Source: Bacillus badius NBRC 15713 (GTDB lineage: Bacteria > Bacillota > Bacilli > Bacillales > Domibacillaceae). From it: 64,000 nt of DNA. The stretch is from assembly GCF_001591605.1 (NCBI RefSeq), contig NZ_BCVF01000006.1, positions 62,001 to 126,000 on the forward strand. Reading direction: 5' to 3'. Of the stretch, positions 7,957 to 17,697 are shown in pieces (within the stretch, counting starts at the first letter, position 1; every line of letters starts with the position of its first letter). Both the position numbers and the translations under genes were made by a program. The notes beneath the pieces are model-generated. The model saw nothing but the letters and a program-made list of their open reading frames with translations, made no database searches and was not told where the DNA came from.

Positions 7957-10302
7957 TTATTGCATATGTTCTTCTGTCTGTTTAGGAATTAAAACAGTTC
8001 TTGGCTTGCTTCCCTCATACGGACCAACCACTCCGCGCATTTCCATTTCATCGATCAATCGGGCGGCACGGCTGTAGCCAATGCGGAACCTTCTTTGCAG
8101 CATGGAAACGGAAGCTGTTTGCATATCCGCTACCAGTTGAACCGCTTCGTCGTACAGTTCATCTTCTACTTCGGCTGCTGTTTCCGGAGCATCTTCAGGA
8201 ATCATGTCCTCCTGATACTGAGCCTTTTGTTGTGAAATGACATAGTCGACAACTTCTTCCACCTCTTCATCTGACAAAAAAGCTCCTTGCACACGAACAG
8301 GCTTGGAAGCTCCAGCAGGAAAGAACAGCATATCTCCCCGGCCCAATAGCTTTTCCGCTCCGCCCATATCCAAAATGGTTCTTGAATCCGTCATCGAAGA
8401 GACAGCAAAAGCAATTCTTGATGGAATATTGGCTTTAATAACCCCTGTAATTACATCAACAGACGGGCGCTGAGTCGCGATAATTAAATGAATGCCGGCC
8501 GCCCGCGCCATCTGGGCAAGCCGTGTAATCGAATCTTCTACATCGCTGGAAGCAACCATCATCAAGTCAGCAAGCTCATCTACAATGACAACAATATAAG
8601 GAAGAAGCGGCTGCTTGTCCCCCGTTTCCTCGTTATAGCGCTTAATGTGCGTATTATATCCTTCAATATTCCGTGTGCCGCTATGAGAGAAAAGATCATA
8701 GCGCCTTTCCATTTCTCCGACCACTTTCTTCAAGGCCTGGGATGCTTTTTTGGCATCTGTCACAACCGGAGCCAGCAGGTGGGGAATGCCATTATACACA
8801 TTCAGCTCCACCATTTTCGGATCAATCATCATCAGCTTTACCTCATGCGGCTTCGCTCTCATTAAAATGCTTGTAATGATTCCATTAATGCAAACGCTCT
8901 TCCCGCTTCCTGTAGCTCCGGCCACAAGCAAATGCGGCATCTTATTTAATTCGGCCGATACGGCCTCTCCTGTAATGTCGCGTCCAAAAGCAATCATCAG
9001 TTTGGAATCAGGTTTTTCACTAACATTTGCTTCCAATACTTCGCGCAGCGACACCATTGCCACTTCGGAATTAGGCACCTCAATCCCAATGGCGGACTTG
9101 CCAGGGATCGGCGCCTCCATTCGAATATCCTTTGCCGCTAAGGCAAGAGCCAAGTCGTCACTCAGGCTGACAATCTTGCTGACCTTCACTCCCACATCAG
9201 GATGAACTTCATACTTAGTCACCGCAGGACCAAGATGAACTTGGGTGACCTTTGCTTTCACGCCAAAGCTATGGAACGTCCTTTCAAGCTTCGCCGCGTT
9301 TGCATGAATTTGCTTGTATTCTCTGCTTTGATCCGTTTGCTTCGGCCTTTTTAACAAGCTAATAGAAGGCAGCTGATAATCTTTGTTTTCAACCTCTGTA
9401 AACGTCATGGAAGGCGCCCGGTCCTCTTCCGAATCCTTTTGAGCAGATGAAGCTGCTTTTCCTTCTCCGGATGGCTGTTCTCGAACAGGCGCGGGCTCTT
9501 CTTGATAAGCCCTCTCTGTGAAGCTGGAGATAATTGGCTCCTGCACGGGATGTTCCTCGTCCTCTTCTGTCCGCGGAGCCGGATCGGCTGCCCGTTCAGA
9601 TATTCTCTCCGCATCGTCCGTTCGGTCTGCCTGCTTCGCCTTTCTCTCATCCTTCCAATCTCTCATATCCTGGAGAAAAGCCTTCCACTGCTTATTGAAA
9701 TTTTTCCGGCCAGCTGCCAAAAGTGTGTTGAAAACTTCTCCAAATGAACGGCCGGTGATTAGAATAATGCCCATCATAACAAGCACAAAGCTTAAAATTT
9801 TTGTCCCTAGCGTATCAAATAAAAAGTAAGAGACAGCAAATAAAGCCGCACCGATCATTCCGCCTCCCAAATCATGGGTCTTTGTCATTCCTTCTTTAAC
9901 TTCCATCCAGTATAATTCCCACGTATTAATTAAAACACTCGGCTCCTTAAATGAACGCCCGTTACCAAGCTGTTCAAATAAGTTTACATGGCTGAGAAGC
10001 AAAATACTCACCAAAATAATATACACCCCGACTTGCTTCCTTCGAAACAAAAGCGGCCTTTTACGCTTGATCATTATGTATACGCCATAAATAATTGCCG
10101 CAATAAACCCAATCATATACCATTCGCCAAAGAAAAATCGAAAGAAATAGACAAATGCGCTGCCCACCGCGCCAAGCCTAATAATGCCGATCAGGCTCAA
10201 AGCAATGATCACAATTCCCAGTAGCTCAAGCTTCACCGCTTCTTTGATCTGCATGGATTTTTTTGTCCGCTTGGACGATTTTTTCTTCTTTTTATTTGCC
10301 AT
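7957..10302 (-). CDS. spoIIIE: DNA translocase SpoIIIE/FtsK
   Basis: A 781-residue DNA pump (B. subtilis SpoIIIE has a similar length). It has about four membrane helices in the first 180 residues, a charged Glu/Pro-rich linker (about 205-330), an alpha/beta motor with Walker A GATGSGKS near residue 460 and Walker B IVVIVDEL, and a C-terminal winged-helix gamma domain (about 715-775, [16 protein letters not shown]) that reads polarity sequences in DNA. It clears chromosome arms from the division or sporulation septum. The ATG at 10302 is preferred over an upstream in-frame GTG because AGGTGG lies 5 bases before it. The position next to ylzJ and tepA is that of spoIIIE in Bacillus. Confidence 0.93.
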   Translation of the reverse strand: MANKKKKKSSKRTKKSMQIKEAVKLELLGIVIIALSLIGIIRLGAVGSAFVYFFRFFFGEWYMIGFIAAIIYGVYIMIKRKRPLLFRRKQVGVYIILVSILLLSHVNLFEQLGNGRSFKEPSVLINTWELYWMEVKEGMTKTHDLGGGMIGAALFAVSYFLFDTLGTKILSFVLVMMGIILITGRSFGEVFNTLLAAGRKNFNKQWKAFLQDMRDWKDERKAKQADRTDDAERISERAADPAPRTEEDEEHPVQEPIISSFTERAYQEEPAPVREQPSGEGKAASSAQKDSEEDRAPSMTFTEVENKDYQLPSISLLKRPKQTDQSREYKQIHANAAKLERTFHSFGVKAKVTQVHLGPAVTKYEVHPDVGVKVSKIVSLSDDLALALAAKDIRMEAPIPGKSAIGIEVPNSEVAMVSLREVLEANVSEKPDSKLMIAFGRDITGEAVSAELNKMPHLLVAGATGSGKSVCINGIITSILMRAKPHEVKLMMIDPKMVELNVYNGIPHLLAPVVTDAKKASQALKKVVGEMERRYDLFSHSGTRNIEGYNTHIKRYNEETGDKQPLLPYIVVIVDELADLMMVASSDVEDSITRLAQMARAAGIHLIIATQRPSVDVITGVIKANIPSRIAFAVSSMTDSRTILDMGGAEKLLGRGDMLFFPAGASKPVRVQGAFLSDEEVEEVVDYVISQQKAQYQEDMIPEDAPETAAEVEDELYDEAVQLVADMQTASVSMLQRRFRIGYSRAARLIDEMEMRGVVGPYEGSKPRTVLIPKQTEEHMQ

Positions 10303-10419
10303 AGCTCCCACCTAACTATTGGATTCAAACAACGGCCATGCTACACAGGCCATGTGGATGTTCAATCTCTTTCTATGAATCTCTCCAAAGTTAAAATCAA
10401 CACCCTATTTAACAGAGCC

Positions 10420-10459
10420 AAAACTAAAAGCAAGAAAGCAGCCGGCGTGGCTGCTTTCT
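10420..10459 (-). terminator. intrinsic terminator after ylzJ
   Basis: An 11-bp perfect stem (10433-10443 AGAAAGCAGCC with 10449-10459) with a 5-base loop is followed on the minus strand by TTGCTTTTAGTTTT. It separates tepA-ylzJ from spoIIIE. Confidence 0.75.
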
Positions 10460-10497
10460 ATAGTATAGCATATTTGTTCGCATCTATCTAACGCTGT

Positions 10498-10701
10498 TTA
10501 TAAGGAAATGTATTGTCCCGGCATAATGTGATTGTTCAAATAATGGGTGGGGTCAGTACTCAGCACGCGGACAACTTTATAGCGATTTTCCTCGCGCTCG
10601 GCAAATAAAGGGATGCCGTTCCAGGAAACCAGCTCTAACCCGCTGTCTTGATGATCCTCAGGATAAATACATTCATGCGGCATCATTGTATATAAAATCA
10701 T
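10498..10701 (-). CDS. ylzJ: YlzJ-like small protein
   Basis: A 67-residue protein beginning [16 protein letters not shown] and containing WNGIPLFAE and the [17 protein letters not shown] tail, the pattern of the YlzJ family, which lies between tepA and spoIIIE in Bacillus. It has no signal peptide or membrane segment. Its ATG overlaps the tepA TGA (ATGA), so translation is coupled to tepA. The biochemical role of the family is not known to me. A terminator follows about 40 bases downstream. Confidence 0.85.
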   Translation of the reverse strand: MILYTMMPHECIYPEDHQDSGLELVSWNGIPLFAEREENRYKVVRVLSTDPTHYLNNHIMPGQYISL

Positions 10702-11438
10702 TGGATCATCGCTCCGCCTTGCTCGTTAGCAGCAATTAATTCGTTTAATTTTTTCATCGCTTCTCCGATGCCGCCCACCTCTTTGATCAATCCATATTGC
10801 ACCGCGTCCCTCCCGACGACGTTGGTCCCGATATCCCTCGTCAAATTTCCTTTAGCCAGCATTAACTCTTTAAACTTTTCTTCAGTAACGGAAGAATGTT
10901 GCGTCACAAAGTTGACAACCCGTTCCTGCATCTTATCCAAATATTCGAAGCTTTGCGGAACACCAATGACTAGACCCGTTAGCCGGATCGGATGAATGGT
11001 CATTGTAGCCGTTGAAGCGATAAATGAATAATCACACGACACAGCAATAGGCACCCCGATAGAATGACCTCCCCCGAGTACAATTGACACCGTAGGCTTG
11101 GATAGAGAAGCAAGCATCTCCGAAATAGCGAGCCCTGCCTCCACGTCTCCTCCGACCGTATTTAGCACAATGAGCAGCCCTTTAATTGCAGGGTTTTGCT
11201 CAATCGCTACAATCTGCGGGATAACGTGCTCATATTTTGTAGTTTTATTTTGCGGGGGAAGCTGCAGGTGTCCTTCAATTTGGCCGATGATCGTCAGGCA
11301 ATGCACAGGAGAATCATTGGAAAGCTGGGGAACGTTTGTCTGTCCAAGCTGTTGAATTTTTTCCATTAATGAAGATTGAGGATTTTCCGCTTGCTCCTCT
11401 GGTTCTGTCTCTTCGTTCATTTTCTTTTCTGTATCCAT
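10698..11438 (-). CDS. tepA: ClpP-like serine protease TepA
   Basis: A 246-residue member of the ClpP/crotonase fold, TepA (YmfB) branch. The nucleophile region [11 protein letters not shown] and the following TMTIHP segment fit a serine-histidine protease. TepA is described as a cytoplasmic or membrane-associated protease linked to degradation of signal peptides and spore proteins in Bacillus. An in-frame extension of 34 codons exists upstream, but the ATG at 11438 has AAAGGAG 9 bases before it and begins the expected acidic N-terminus ([16 protein letters not shown]). It overlaps ylzJ by 4 bases. Confidence 0.88.
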   Translation of the reverse strand: MDTEKKMNEETEPEEQAENPQSSLMEKIQQLGQTNVPQLSNDSPVHCLTIIGQIEGHLQLPPQNKTTKYEHVIPQIVAIEQNPAIKGLLIVLNTVGGDVEAGLAISEMLASLSKPTVSIVLGGGHSIGVPIAVSCDYSFIASTATMTIHPIRLTGLVIGVPQSFEYLDKMQERVVNFVTQHSSVTEEKFKELMLAKGNLTRDIGTNVVGRDAVQYGLIKEVGGIGEAMKKLNELIAANEQGGAMIQ

Positions 11439-11539
11439 ATTCGATTGCTCCTTTCGAAGACGGCACACTCTAAGGCCGAGCTTATATATGCATATTCTCC
11501 CTAACCCGGCTGATATTATGCAAAATCCCTCAAGAAGCA

Positions 11540-11632
11540 TCGGATAAAAAATAAGCCCTGGGTTTCATTTCAGTGTGCAGACAGCATCGCTTTCGCGTCT
11601 TGCAAACGGAGATAAACCTTAGGGCTTATTTG
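11540..11632 (-). terminator. long-stem terminator after rnjB
   Basis: AATAAGCCCT (11550-11559) pairs with AGGGCTTATT (11621-11630), extended by GGTTT/AAACC, and encloses a second hairpin (TGCAGAC against GTCTTGCA, with a GCTTTCGC tip). On the minus strand the outer stem is followed by TTTTTTAT. The whole structure is about 80 bases, much larger than an ordinary terminator. Confidence 0.75.
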
Positions 11633-11647
11633 TAATATGTTTACTCA

Positions 11648-11719
11648 AAGCCAAAGAGCGGCTTCTTTGCGGGAAGAACATTTGCCTGACGGAGCAGGAC
11701 AGGCGCTTCCGCTTTTCTA
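11648..11719 (-). repeat. structured repeat abutting the rnjB stop
   Basis: Read on the minus strand it begins at the rnjB stop codon (TAGAAAAGCGGAAGCGCC) and aligns over about 72 bases at roughly three quarters identity with the copy after nupQ (1857-1928), including the shared CAAATGTTCTT and AAGAAGC parts. Both copies lie directly against a stop codon in the same sense orientation. Confidence 0.65.
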
Positions 11720-13384
11720 TACTTCCATAATGATTGGGAGGATCATTGGACGGCGTTTTGTTTTTTCAAACAGGAATGAGTTCAGCTGGTCTCTAATATC
11801 TTGCTTAATGCTGGACCAGTCAAAAGATTCGCCAGTCATGTTCTTCTCGACAATATCAGTAATTAATTTCGTTGACTGCTCCATTAGCTTTTCTGACTCT
11901 CTAACGTAGACAAAGCCGCGAGAGATAATTTCCGGACCGGAGACAATTCGTTTTTGCTTCTTGCTCAATGTAATGACGACGATGAAAATGCCGTCTTGAG
12001 ACAAGAGCTTGCGGTCGCGCAAGACGATATTGCCGACATCGCCAACGCCAATGCCGTCGATTAATACATTTCCGGCAGCTACTTTAGAGGTGACGCGCAG
12101 TTTGCCGTTTTTGTACTCAACTACATCGCCCTTCTCAGGCAGATAGATGTTTTCTGCAGCCACACCTATTTGCTGAGCAAGCTTTGCATGAGCTTTCAGC
12201 ATGCGGTATTCTCCTTGGATCGGGATAAAATAGCGCGGCTTCATTAAGTTAAGCATGAACTTCAAGTCCTCTTGGAAACCATGCCCAGACACATGGACTT
12301 TGCGGTTCCCTGTTACGACATTCGCGCCGGAACGATAAAGAAGGTTCACTGTTTTTGCCATGAGCAATTCTAATCCTGGTGATGGTGTGGCTGTAATTAA
12401 AACCGTGTCGCCTTCTTTAATTTTTACAAGCTTGTTCGTTCCTTTGGCCATCTTTTGAAGCGCTTCAATCGGTTCGCCTTGAACGCCCGTGGTTAAGATC
12501 ACAATTTCATGTTCAGGGTAGTCAGCAATCTCCTGAAGACTGATTAGGGTGTCTTCCTGCACGTTTAAATAGCCCAGCCTAATTGCTACATCATTGACGC
12601 GCTGCATGCTTTTCCCGCTGACAGCGACTTTCCGTCCATTTTTGTGGGCGGCGTCAAACACTTGCTGAATACGAATCAAATTCGAAGCAAAGGAAGCGAC
12701 GATAATGCGCCCTTTTGCCATGTGAAAGGCATCTGACATTTGACTGGCGATCACTTCTTCAGAGGTTGTATGTCCCGGACGCTCTGCTTCTGTAGAATCG
12801 GACAAAAGCATAAATACGCCATTCTGGCCGATTTGTGCCATCTTGCCGATATCAGGCGCATACAAGCCTTTGGCCGCCTGATCAAATTTAAACTCTCCGG
12901 TATGCACAATCGCGCCTTCAGATGTATGAATCGCTATGCCGACAGAGTCTGGAATGCTATGAGTCGTGCGGAAGAACGTCACTTCTACACCGTCAAAGCG
13001 AAGCCGCGTGTCCGAGTGAACGGTATAGTACTTTACTTCTTCCTTCACATTCTCCTCGCGCAAGCGCATTTTTGCTAAAGCGATTGTCAGTTTCGTACCG
13101 TACACAGGTGCTTTAATTTTTTGCAGAACATAGCCTAATGAACCGATCGCATCCTCATGACCGTGTGTTAAGAAGATGCCCTTTACCCGCTCTTTATTTT
13201 CAATTAAATAAGAAATATCCGGAATGACGATATCGATGCCGAGCATTTCATTTTCGGGAAACATCAGCCCGCTGTCGATCACAAAAATTTCTTCGTCTAT
13301 TTCGATCACGGTCATATTTTTTCCAATTTCACCTACTCCGCCAAGCGGAATCACCTTAATTATTTCATTCTTTTTCTTACTCAC
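11717..13384 (-). CDS. rnjB: ribonuclease J2
   Basis: A 555-residue metallo-beta-lactamase/beta-CASP nuclease. The zinc motif is HGHEDAIG (residues 74-81). In place of the HxHxDH of RNase J1 it has E at the fourth position, the variation typical of RNase J2 (RnjB/YmfA), which is weakly active and works mainly in a complex with RNase J1 in mRNA and rRNA processing. The length equals B. subtilis RnjB. The start is GTG (VSKKKNEIIK), with AGGAGG 8 bases upstream. It has its own sigma-A promoter and a terminator on the dapA side, so it is a separate transcription unit. Confidence 0.93.
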   Translation of the reverse strand: MSKKKNEIIKVIPLGGVGEIGKNMTVIEIDEEIFVIDSGLMFPENEMLGIDIVIPDISYLIENKERVKGIFLTHGHEDAIGSLGYVLQKIKAPVYGTKLTIALAKMRLREENVKEEVKYYTVHSDTRLRFDGVEVTFFRTTHSIPDSVGIAIHTSEGAIVHTGEFKFDQAAKGLYAPDIGKMAQIGQNGVFMLLSDSTEAERPGHTTSEEVIASQMSDAFHMAKGRIIVASFASNLIRIQQVFDAAHKNGRKVAVSGKSMQRVNDVAIRLGYLNVQEDTLISLQEIADYPEHEIVILTTGVQGEPIEALQKMAKGTNKLVKIKEGDTVLITATPSPGLELLMAKTVNLLYRSGANVVTGNRKVHVSGHGFQEDLKFMLNLMKPRYFIPIQGEYRMLKAHAKLAQQIGVAAENIYLPEKGDVVEYKNGKLRVTSKVAAGNVLIDGIGVGDVGNIVLRDRKLLSQDGIFIVVITLSKKQKRIVSGPEIISRGFVYVRESEKLMEQSTKLITDIVEKNMTGESFDWSSIKQDIRDQLNSFLFEKTKRRPMILPIIMEV

Positions 13385-13434
13385 TGTAAATTTCCTCCTA
13401 TACTTAAGAACACCCGTCCCATCACATTATGTTT

Positions 13435-13464
13435 ATTATAAGGGATGAAGGAAAGTAAAGCCAA
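13435..13464 (-). promoter_or_regulatory. sigma-A promoter for rnjB
   Basis: On the minus strand TTGGCT (13459-13464), an 18-base spacer and a perfect TATAAT (13435-13440) lie about 50 bases before the rnjB start and downstream of the dapA terminator. Confidence 0.75.
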
Positions 13465-13573
13465 TACTATCTATCATAGGAAGGGGCTTTTATAGTAAAT
13501 TGCTGGCAAATTTTCTTTTCTGTTTAACCACTTAAACAAAAAAGCCCAGCTAAATAAGTGCTTAATCGCCCCA

Positions 13574-13674
13574 ACAAAAAAATTCCCGATAGACAGGAAC
13601 TTCGCTGAAAGGAAAGCAGAAAAAACTTTCTGCAGCTTTATCAGCTGAAAGACCCTACCGTATCGGGAATTTTC
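13574..13674 (-). terminator. long-stem terminator after dapA
   Basis: A perfect 13-bp outer stem AAAATTCCCGATA (13579-13591) pairs with 13661-13673. It encloses about 69 bases that include a further GCAGAAA/TTTCTGC hairpin. On the minus strand T7 follows the stem. The size resembles the structures after rnjB and rbfA. Confidence 0.8.
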
Positions 13675-13682
13675 CGTATGCT

Positions 13683-14546
13683 CTATATTAACTTTTGCAA
13701 AGCTGTGCGTTCAGCTTCTACAAGCGGAACGAGCGGCAAACGAACAGAGCCCATATCCATGCCTTTTAACTGTAGAGCTGTTTTTACAGGCACCGGGCTT
13801 GGCGCTGCAAACAGCTGTTTCATTAACGGCAGCAGCTGCTGGTGGATTTTCGCAGCCTCTTTATAATTGCCTTCTAAAAAAGCAGAAACCATTTGCTGCA
13901 TTTCATTCCCCACCACGTGCGAAGCGACAGAAACGATACCAGCCCCGCCGATTGAAAGGATAGGGAGAGTTAAGCTGTCATCACCGCTGTATACCTGAAA
14001 CTCCTCATCCGTGCCAGCAATAATTTCTGTTACGGCGTCTAAATTTCCGCTCGCCTCTTTCACCGCGACGACATTTGGCAGCTTAGACAATTTGATGACC
14101 GTTTGCGGCTCAATGTTAACACTAGAACGACCAGGAATATTATAAATCATTACCGGTAAAGAAGTAGCTTCAGCCACTGCTTTAAAATGCTGATACAGCC
14201 CTTCCTGATTCGGTTTGTTGTAATAAGGGGCTACAAGCATAATGGCATCTACGCCCGCCTCTTCGGCCTTTCTGGTTAAATCAATGGACTGGCGCGTATT
14301 ATTGCTGCCGGTTCCTGCGATAATAGGTACTCGTCCATCGGCTACCTTCACGGTATGGCGAAATAAAGCCACTTTTTCTTCTGCTGTCAAAACCGGTGAT
14401 TCTCCCGTTGTTCCTGCCACAACCAGTGAATCCGTTCCATTGTTGACTAGGTAGTTCACCAATTGAGTCGTTCTTTCAAAATCCACATTCTCTTTTGAGT
14501 CAAATGGCGTTACCATTGCGGTAGACACCCGCCCGAAAGAAATCAT
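13683..14546 (-). CDS. dapA: 4-hydroxy-tetrahydrodipicolinate synthase
   Basis: A 287-residue TIM-barrel enzyme that condenses pyruvate with aspartate semialdehyde, the first committed step to diaminopimelate, lysine and dipicolinate. Visible key residues are the GTTGE motif (46-50), Tyr135 in YNIPGR and the Schiff-base Lys163 in VAVKEASGN. An AAGGAGG ribosome site precedes the ATG. It is the last gene of asd-dapG-dapA, and a long terminator follows only 9 bases after the stop. Being next to dpaA-dpaB, it supplies their substrate during sporulation. Confidence 0.95.
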   Translation of the reverse strand: MISFGRVSTAMVTPFDSKENVDFERTTQLVNYLVNNGTDSLVVAGTTGESPVLTAEEKVALFRHTVKVADGRVPIIAGTGSNNTRQSIDLTRKAEEAGVDAIMLVAPYYNKPNQEGLYQHFKAVAEATSLPVMIYNIPGRSSVNIEPQTVIKLSKLPNVVAVKEASGNLDAVTEIIAGTDEEFQVYSGDDSLTLPILSIGGAGIVSVASHVVGNEMQQMVSAFLEGNYKEAAKIHQQLLPLMKQLFAAPSPVPVKTALQLKGMDMGSVRLPLVPLVEAERTALQKLI

Positions 14547-14574
14547 ACCTATTTTCCTCCTTCAAACAGCCGGC

Positions 14575-15813
14575 TTAGTTATTTTCATATTCAAACTGGT
14601 CCTCATGCAAAAGAAAAGCATCATGAAGTGCATTAACCGCAGTAACAAGCTCTTCATTTTTAACGAGCACCCATATAGTTGTGTGGCTGTCGGCAGATTG
14701 CAAGATGCCGACTCCTTTTTCAGCCAGCGCAGTAACAATTTTCGATGTGACACCTGGTACACCCGTTATCCCAGCACCGACAACGGATACTTTCGCACAG
14801 TTTTTTTCCACTTCGGGCTCATAGCCCATCTCCTGTAAAACGAAAACAGCACGGTCAATCATCTCTCCAGCGACCGTATACACAACACCAGTTGGAGAAA
14901 TATTGATAAAGTCCACGCTGATTTTTTCGTTGGCCATCGCTTTAAAGACTTCTGCCTGGAAGTTATATTCATCCTTTTTCGCCTGCACTTTAATTTGGGC
15001 TACGTTGTTTACATGAGCAATTCCCGTCACGAGGCGCTCCCGGACATCCGGCCCTTGATTTGGCCGTGTAATGGAGGTGACCAGCGTGCCGACTCCATCA
15101 GACTGCGTAGAACGGATGCGCATTGGCACCTTCGCCTGCATCGCAATTTCTACTGCACGGGGATGAATGACTTTCGCTCCTTGATAAGCCATGTTGCATA
15201 CTTCGTTATAAGTAACAACAGAAAGCGGACGCGCCTTGGTTGCAATACGCGGATCAGCCGTCATAATTCCTTCCACATCTGTAAAGATATCTACCCATTC
15301 TGCCTGAAGAGCAGCGCCGAGAGCAGCTGCAGACGTATCGCTTCCTCCGCGGCCGATTGTTGTGACATCACCTGTTTTAGCCGCTCCCTGGAAGCCGGCT
15401 ACGACTACCGCATCGTGGGAATGGAGCGCCTTTAACAGCCGGTCGCATTTCATTTCAAGGATTTTGGCATTTGTATGGTCTTCATTCGTTACAAACCCTG
15501 CCTGAGCGCCGGTCATTGCACAGGCAGTGATATTGCTTTCTAACAGCATGTTTGTAAAAACGAGGCTGGATATTACTTCACCACAGGATAGAAGCATATC
15601 TTGTTCCCTCGCTGTCAGCTTCATCTCGGCTCCATTTACTAAAGATAAGAGCGTATCTGTAGCATAAGGATCTCCTTGGCGCCCCATCGCGGAAACAACC
15701 ACCACGACTTTATATCCTTCTTTAATGGCTGCTTCAATGTGCCGCTTGGCATGGCGGCGTGATTCATCATTACGGACAGATGTGCCGCCGAATTTTTGTA
15801 CGATAACTTTCAC
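14575..15813 (-). CDS. dapG: aspartate kinase I
   Basis: A 412-residue aspartokinase. The N-terminal kinase domain begins KVIVQKFGGTSV, and the C-terminal part carries ACT-type regulatory sequence (PTGVVYTV, VGAGITGVPGV). DapG is the isozyme that in Bacillus is feedback-controlled by diaminopimelate; I infer the isozyme from its position between asd and dapA. The GTG at 15813 is chosen because AGAGGTG stands 6 bases upstream and homologues begin at this lysine. An in-frame GTG nine bases earlier is less well placed. Confidence 0.93.
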   Translation of the reverse strand: MKVIVQKFGGTSVRNDESRRHAKRHIEAAIKEGYKVVVVVSAMGRQGDPYATDTLLSLVNGAEMKLTAREQDMLLSCGEVISSLVFTNMLLESNITACAMTGAQAGFVTNEDHTNAKILEMKCDRLLKALHSHDAVVVAGFQGAAKTGDVTTIGRGGSDTSAAALGAALQAEWVDIFTDVEGIMTADPRIATKARPLSVVTYNEVCNMAYQGAKVIHPRAVEIAMQAKVPMRIRSTQSDGVGTLVTSITRPNQGPDVRERLVTGIAHVNNVAQIKVQAKKDEYNFQAEVFKAMANEKISVDFINISPTGVVYTVAGEMIDRAVFVLQEMGYEPEVEKNCAKVSVVGAGITGVPGVTSKIVTALAEKGVGILQSADSHTTIWVLVKNEELVTAVNALHDAFLLHEDQFEYENN

Positions 15814-15854
15814 TATAAACACCTCTGCATTTCTGTGGTGAGATCATCCAACGA

Positions 15855-16907
15855 TTACTTTTCTTTTACGAGCTCCATCTCAATCAGAGTTTCAGCAATC
15901 TGAACGGAATTCCAGGCAGCTCCTTTAAGAAGGTTATCGGAAACGACCCACATATGGAAACCTGTATCTTCATCTAAATCTTTGCGCACACGTCCGACAA
16001 AGACTTCCTTTTTGCCGACACAATGCGCAGGCATTGGGTATACTTGTTCGTCTGGATTATCTTCCAATACGATCCCTGGTGCCTCTTTCAGTTTATTTTT
16101 AATTTCTGCTGCTGACAAGCCTTGAGTCTCCACTTCAAAATAAACAGACTCAGAATGACCCGTTTCTATCGGAAGGCGCACACATGTAGCCGCTACGCTC
16201 AACTCCGGCATATGCATAATTTTCTTTGTTTCATTAATCATTTTCATTTCTTCAAATGTAAATCCATTGTCTTGGAATTTATCAATTTGAGGAATGGCGT
16301 TAAACGCAATCTGATAATGCTTTTTGTCGCTGCCTACCGGCAAGATTTCCGGTGTTACTTCTTTGCCCTCAAGAATAGACTCTGTTTGGCCATACATTTC
16401 GTTGATCGCTTGCGCCCCTGCGCCAGATACTGCCTGATAAGTGGAGACAATTACTTTTTTCAAGCCATATGATTGGCGAATAGGCTCGAGCGCTGCAACC
16501 ATTTGAATAGTTGAGCAGTTCGGGTTGGCAATAATCCCATTATGCTTTTTTAAGTCCTCTTTATTGACTTCCGGCACAACGAGCGGAACGCCCTCATCCA
16601 TGCGGTATGCGCTTGTATTATCCACAACAATCGCTCCACGCTTCACCGCTTCTGGAGCAAGCTGTTTTGAAATGCTGCCTCCTGCGCTGAATAAAGCGAT
16701 ATCTACTCCTTCAAAGCTCTCGGGCTTTGCTTCTTGTACAGTAAATTCCTCTCCTTTGTAAAGAAGTGTTTTACCTGCAGAGCGTGCTGATGAAAGCAAT
16801 GTTAATTGACGGATAGGAAAGTCTCTTTCCTCCAATGTGCGAAGCATTTGCTGGCCAACCGCACCCGTTGCGCCTACAACAGCGATGTGAAATCCTCTTG
16901 TGTTCAT
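15855..16907 (-). CDS. asd: aspartate-semialdehyde dehydrogenase
   Basis: A 350-residue NADP-dependent enzyme reducing aspartyl phosphate to the semialdehyde. The Rossmann motif [10 protein letters not shown] is at residues 11-20, the catalytic cysteine is Cys131 in ANPNCST, and the histidine lies in LPIETGHSE near residue 245. An upstream in-frame extension is ignored: the ATG at 16907 follows an AAAGGGG site and gives the normal N-terminus. A candidate promoter with an extended -10 lies about 115 bases upstream. It forms a block with dapG and dapA and follows dpaB, a layout shared with B. subtilis. Confidence 0.94.
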   Translation of the reverse strand: MNTRGFHIAVVGATGAVGQQMLRTLEERDFPIRQLTLLSSARSAGKTLLYKGEEFTVQEAKPESFEGVDIALFSAGGSISKQLAPEAVKRGAIVVDNTSAYRMDEGVPLVVPEVNKEDLKKHNGIIANPNCSTIQMVAALEPIRQSYGLKKVIVSTYQAVSGAGAQAINEMYGQTESILEGKEVTPEILPVGSDKKHYQIAFNAIPQIDKFQDNGFTFEEMKMINETKKIMHMPELSVAATCVRLPIETGHSESVYFEVETQGLSAAEIKNKLKEAPGIVLEDNPDEQVYPMPAHCVGKKEVFVGRVRKDLDEDTGFHMWVVSDNLLKGAAWNSVQIAETLIEMELVKEK

Positions 16908-17020
16908 TTTGTTTTTTCCCCTTTCGAATTCCCTATGAACAAATAGACTTGTGCATATGTAGTAGTTTTTAAATAATATGAAATAGTTTAAAAAATGGAA
17001 CAGCACTTTTAATAGCTACT

Positions 17021-17051
17021 ATTTTATCACATTAAAGTTCGAAAAGAGCAA
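17021..17051 (-). promoter_or_regulatory. candidate promoter for asd-dapG-dapA
   Basis: On the minus strand TTGCTC (17046-17051) and TGATAAAAT (TAAAAT at 17021-17026) are 19 bases apart. The TG one base before the -10 makes it an extended -10 element, which tolerates the long spacer. Confidence 0.45.
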
Positions 17052-17094
17052 CAAAATGCTGACTTCTAAAAAAAAGAGAAAAAAGAGGGAGGAT

Positions 17095-17694
17095 CTAACT
17101 CCCGTAACGAAATCTTTCAATAATGACCGGCTGCAGCTGCTTACCTGCCAAGGCAGCCTCAATCGTCTCTGGAAGGCTATCCATCTTCGCTACCATCGAA
17201 TTGGGCTTCTTCTCCGGATCATCCTGGCCAAACGGAATAAAAAAGATATTCTTTACAGCCATCAGCCGCATAATGTTCATTCCATTTAGCCCGAGGGCAT
17301 CATTCGTCGAAATCCCCAAAATAACCGGCTTTAAATTTCTTAAGGTAGCCTTGGCTGCCATCAAAACCGGCGAATCCGTCATCGCATTGGCAAACTTGCT
17401 GATGGAGTTGCCGGTGATTGGAGCAATGATCATGCAATCAAGCGGGGCTTTAGGGCCTAACGGCTCCGCCTCCACAATGGAATCAATGACCTGTTTGCCC
17501 GTTACTTCTTCAATTTTCTTCACCCATACTCCCGCTTCACCGAAACGCGTGCCTGTGCCTTTGACAGTAGCAGTAACGACAGGAACGACCTCTGCCCCAA
17601 GTTCAACCAGCTTTTTAATTTGCGGAAATATTTCCTCGTACGTACAATGAGAGCCTGTGATGCCAAAACCGATTCGTTTTCCTTTTAGTGACAT
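17095..17694 (-). CDS. dpaB: dipicolinate synthase subunit B
   Basis: A 199-residue flavoprotein-like subunit (SpoVFB/DpaB) that, with DpaA, oxidises dihydrodipicolinate to dipicolinic acid in the mother cell; the product is loaded into the spore core. The N-terminus KGKRIGFGITGSHCTYEEI and the segments PLDCMIIAPITGNSISK and LGLNGMNIMRL are family hallmarks. It starts 3 bases after dpaA with a GGAGAG site. Its presence is strong evidence for a spore former. Confidence 0.94.
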   Translation of the reverse strand: MSLKGKRIGFGITGSHCTYEEIFPQIKKLVELGAEVVPVVTATVKGTGTRFGEAGVWVKKIEEVTGKQVIDSIVEAEPLGPKAPLDCMIIAPITGNSISKFANAMTDSPVLMAAKATLRNLKPVILGISTNDALGLNGMNIMRLMAVKNIFFIPFGQDDPEKKPNSMVAKMDSLPETIEAALAGKQLQPVIIERFRYGS

Positions 17695-17697
17695 ATT

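Noticed and set aside
10315-10365. CATGGCC repeated inverted motif upstream of spoIIIE
   Set aside because: It is a short imperfect dyad with no promoter or regulator context and is too weak to call an operator.
13535-13572. Possible extra hairpin upstream of the dapA terminator (AAGCCCAGC region)
   Set aside because: Pairing is only a few bases and no T run follows.
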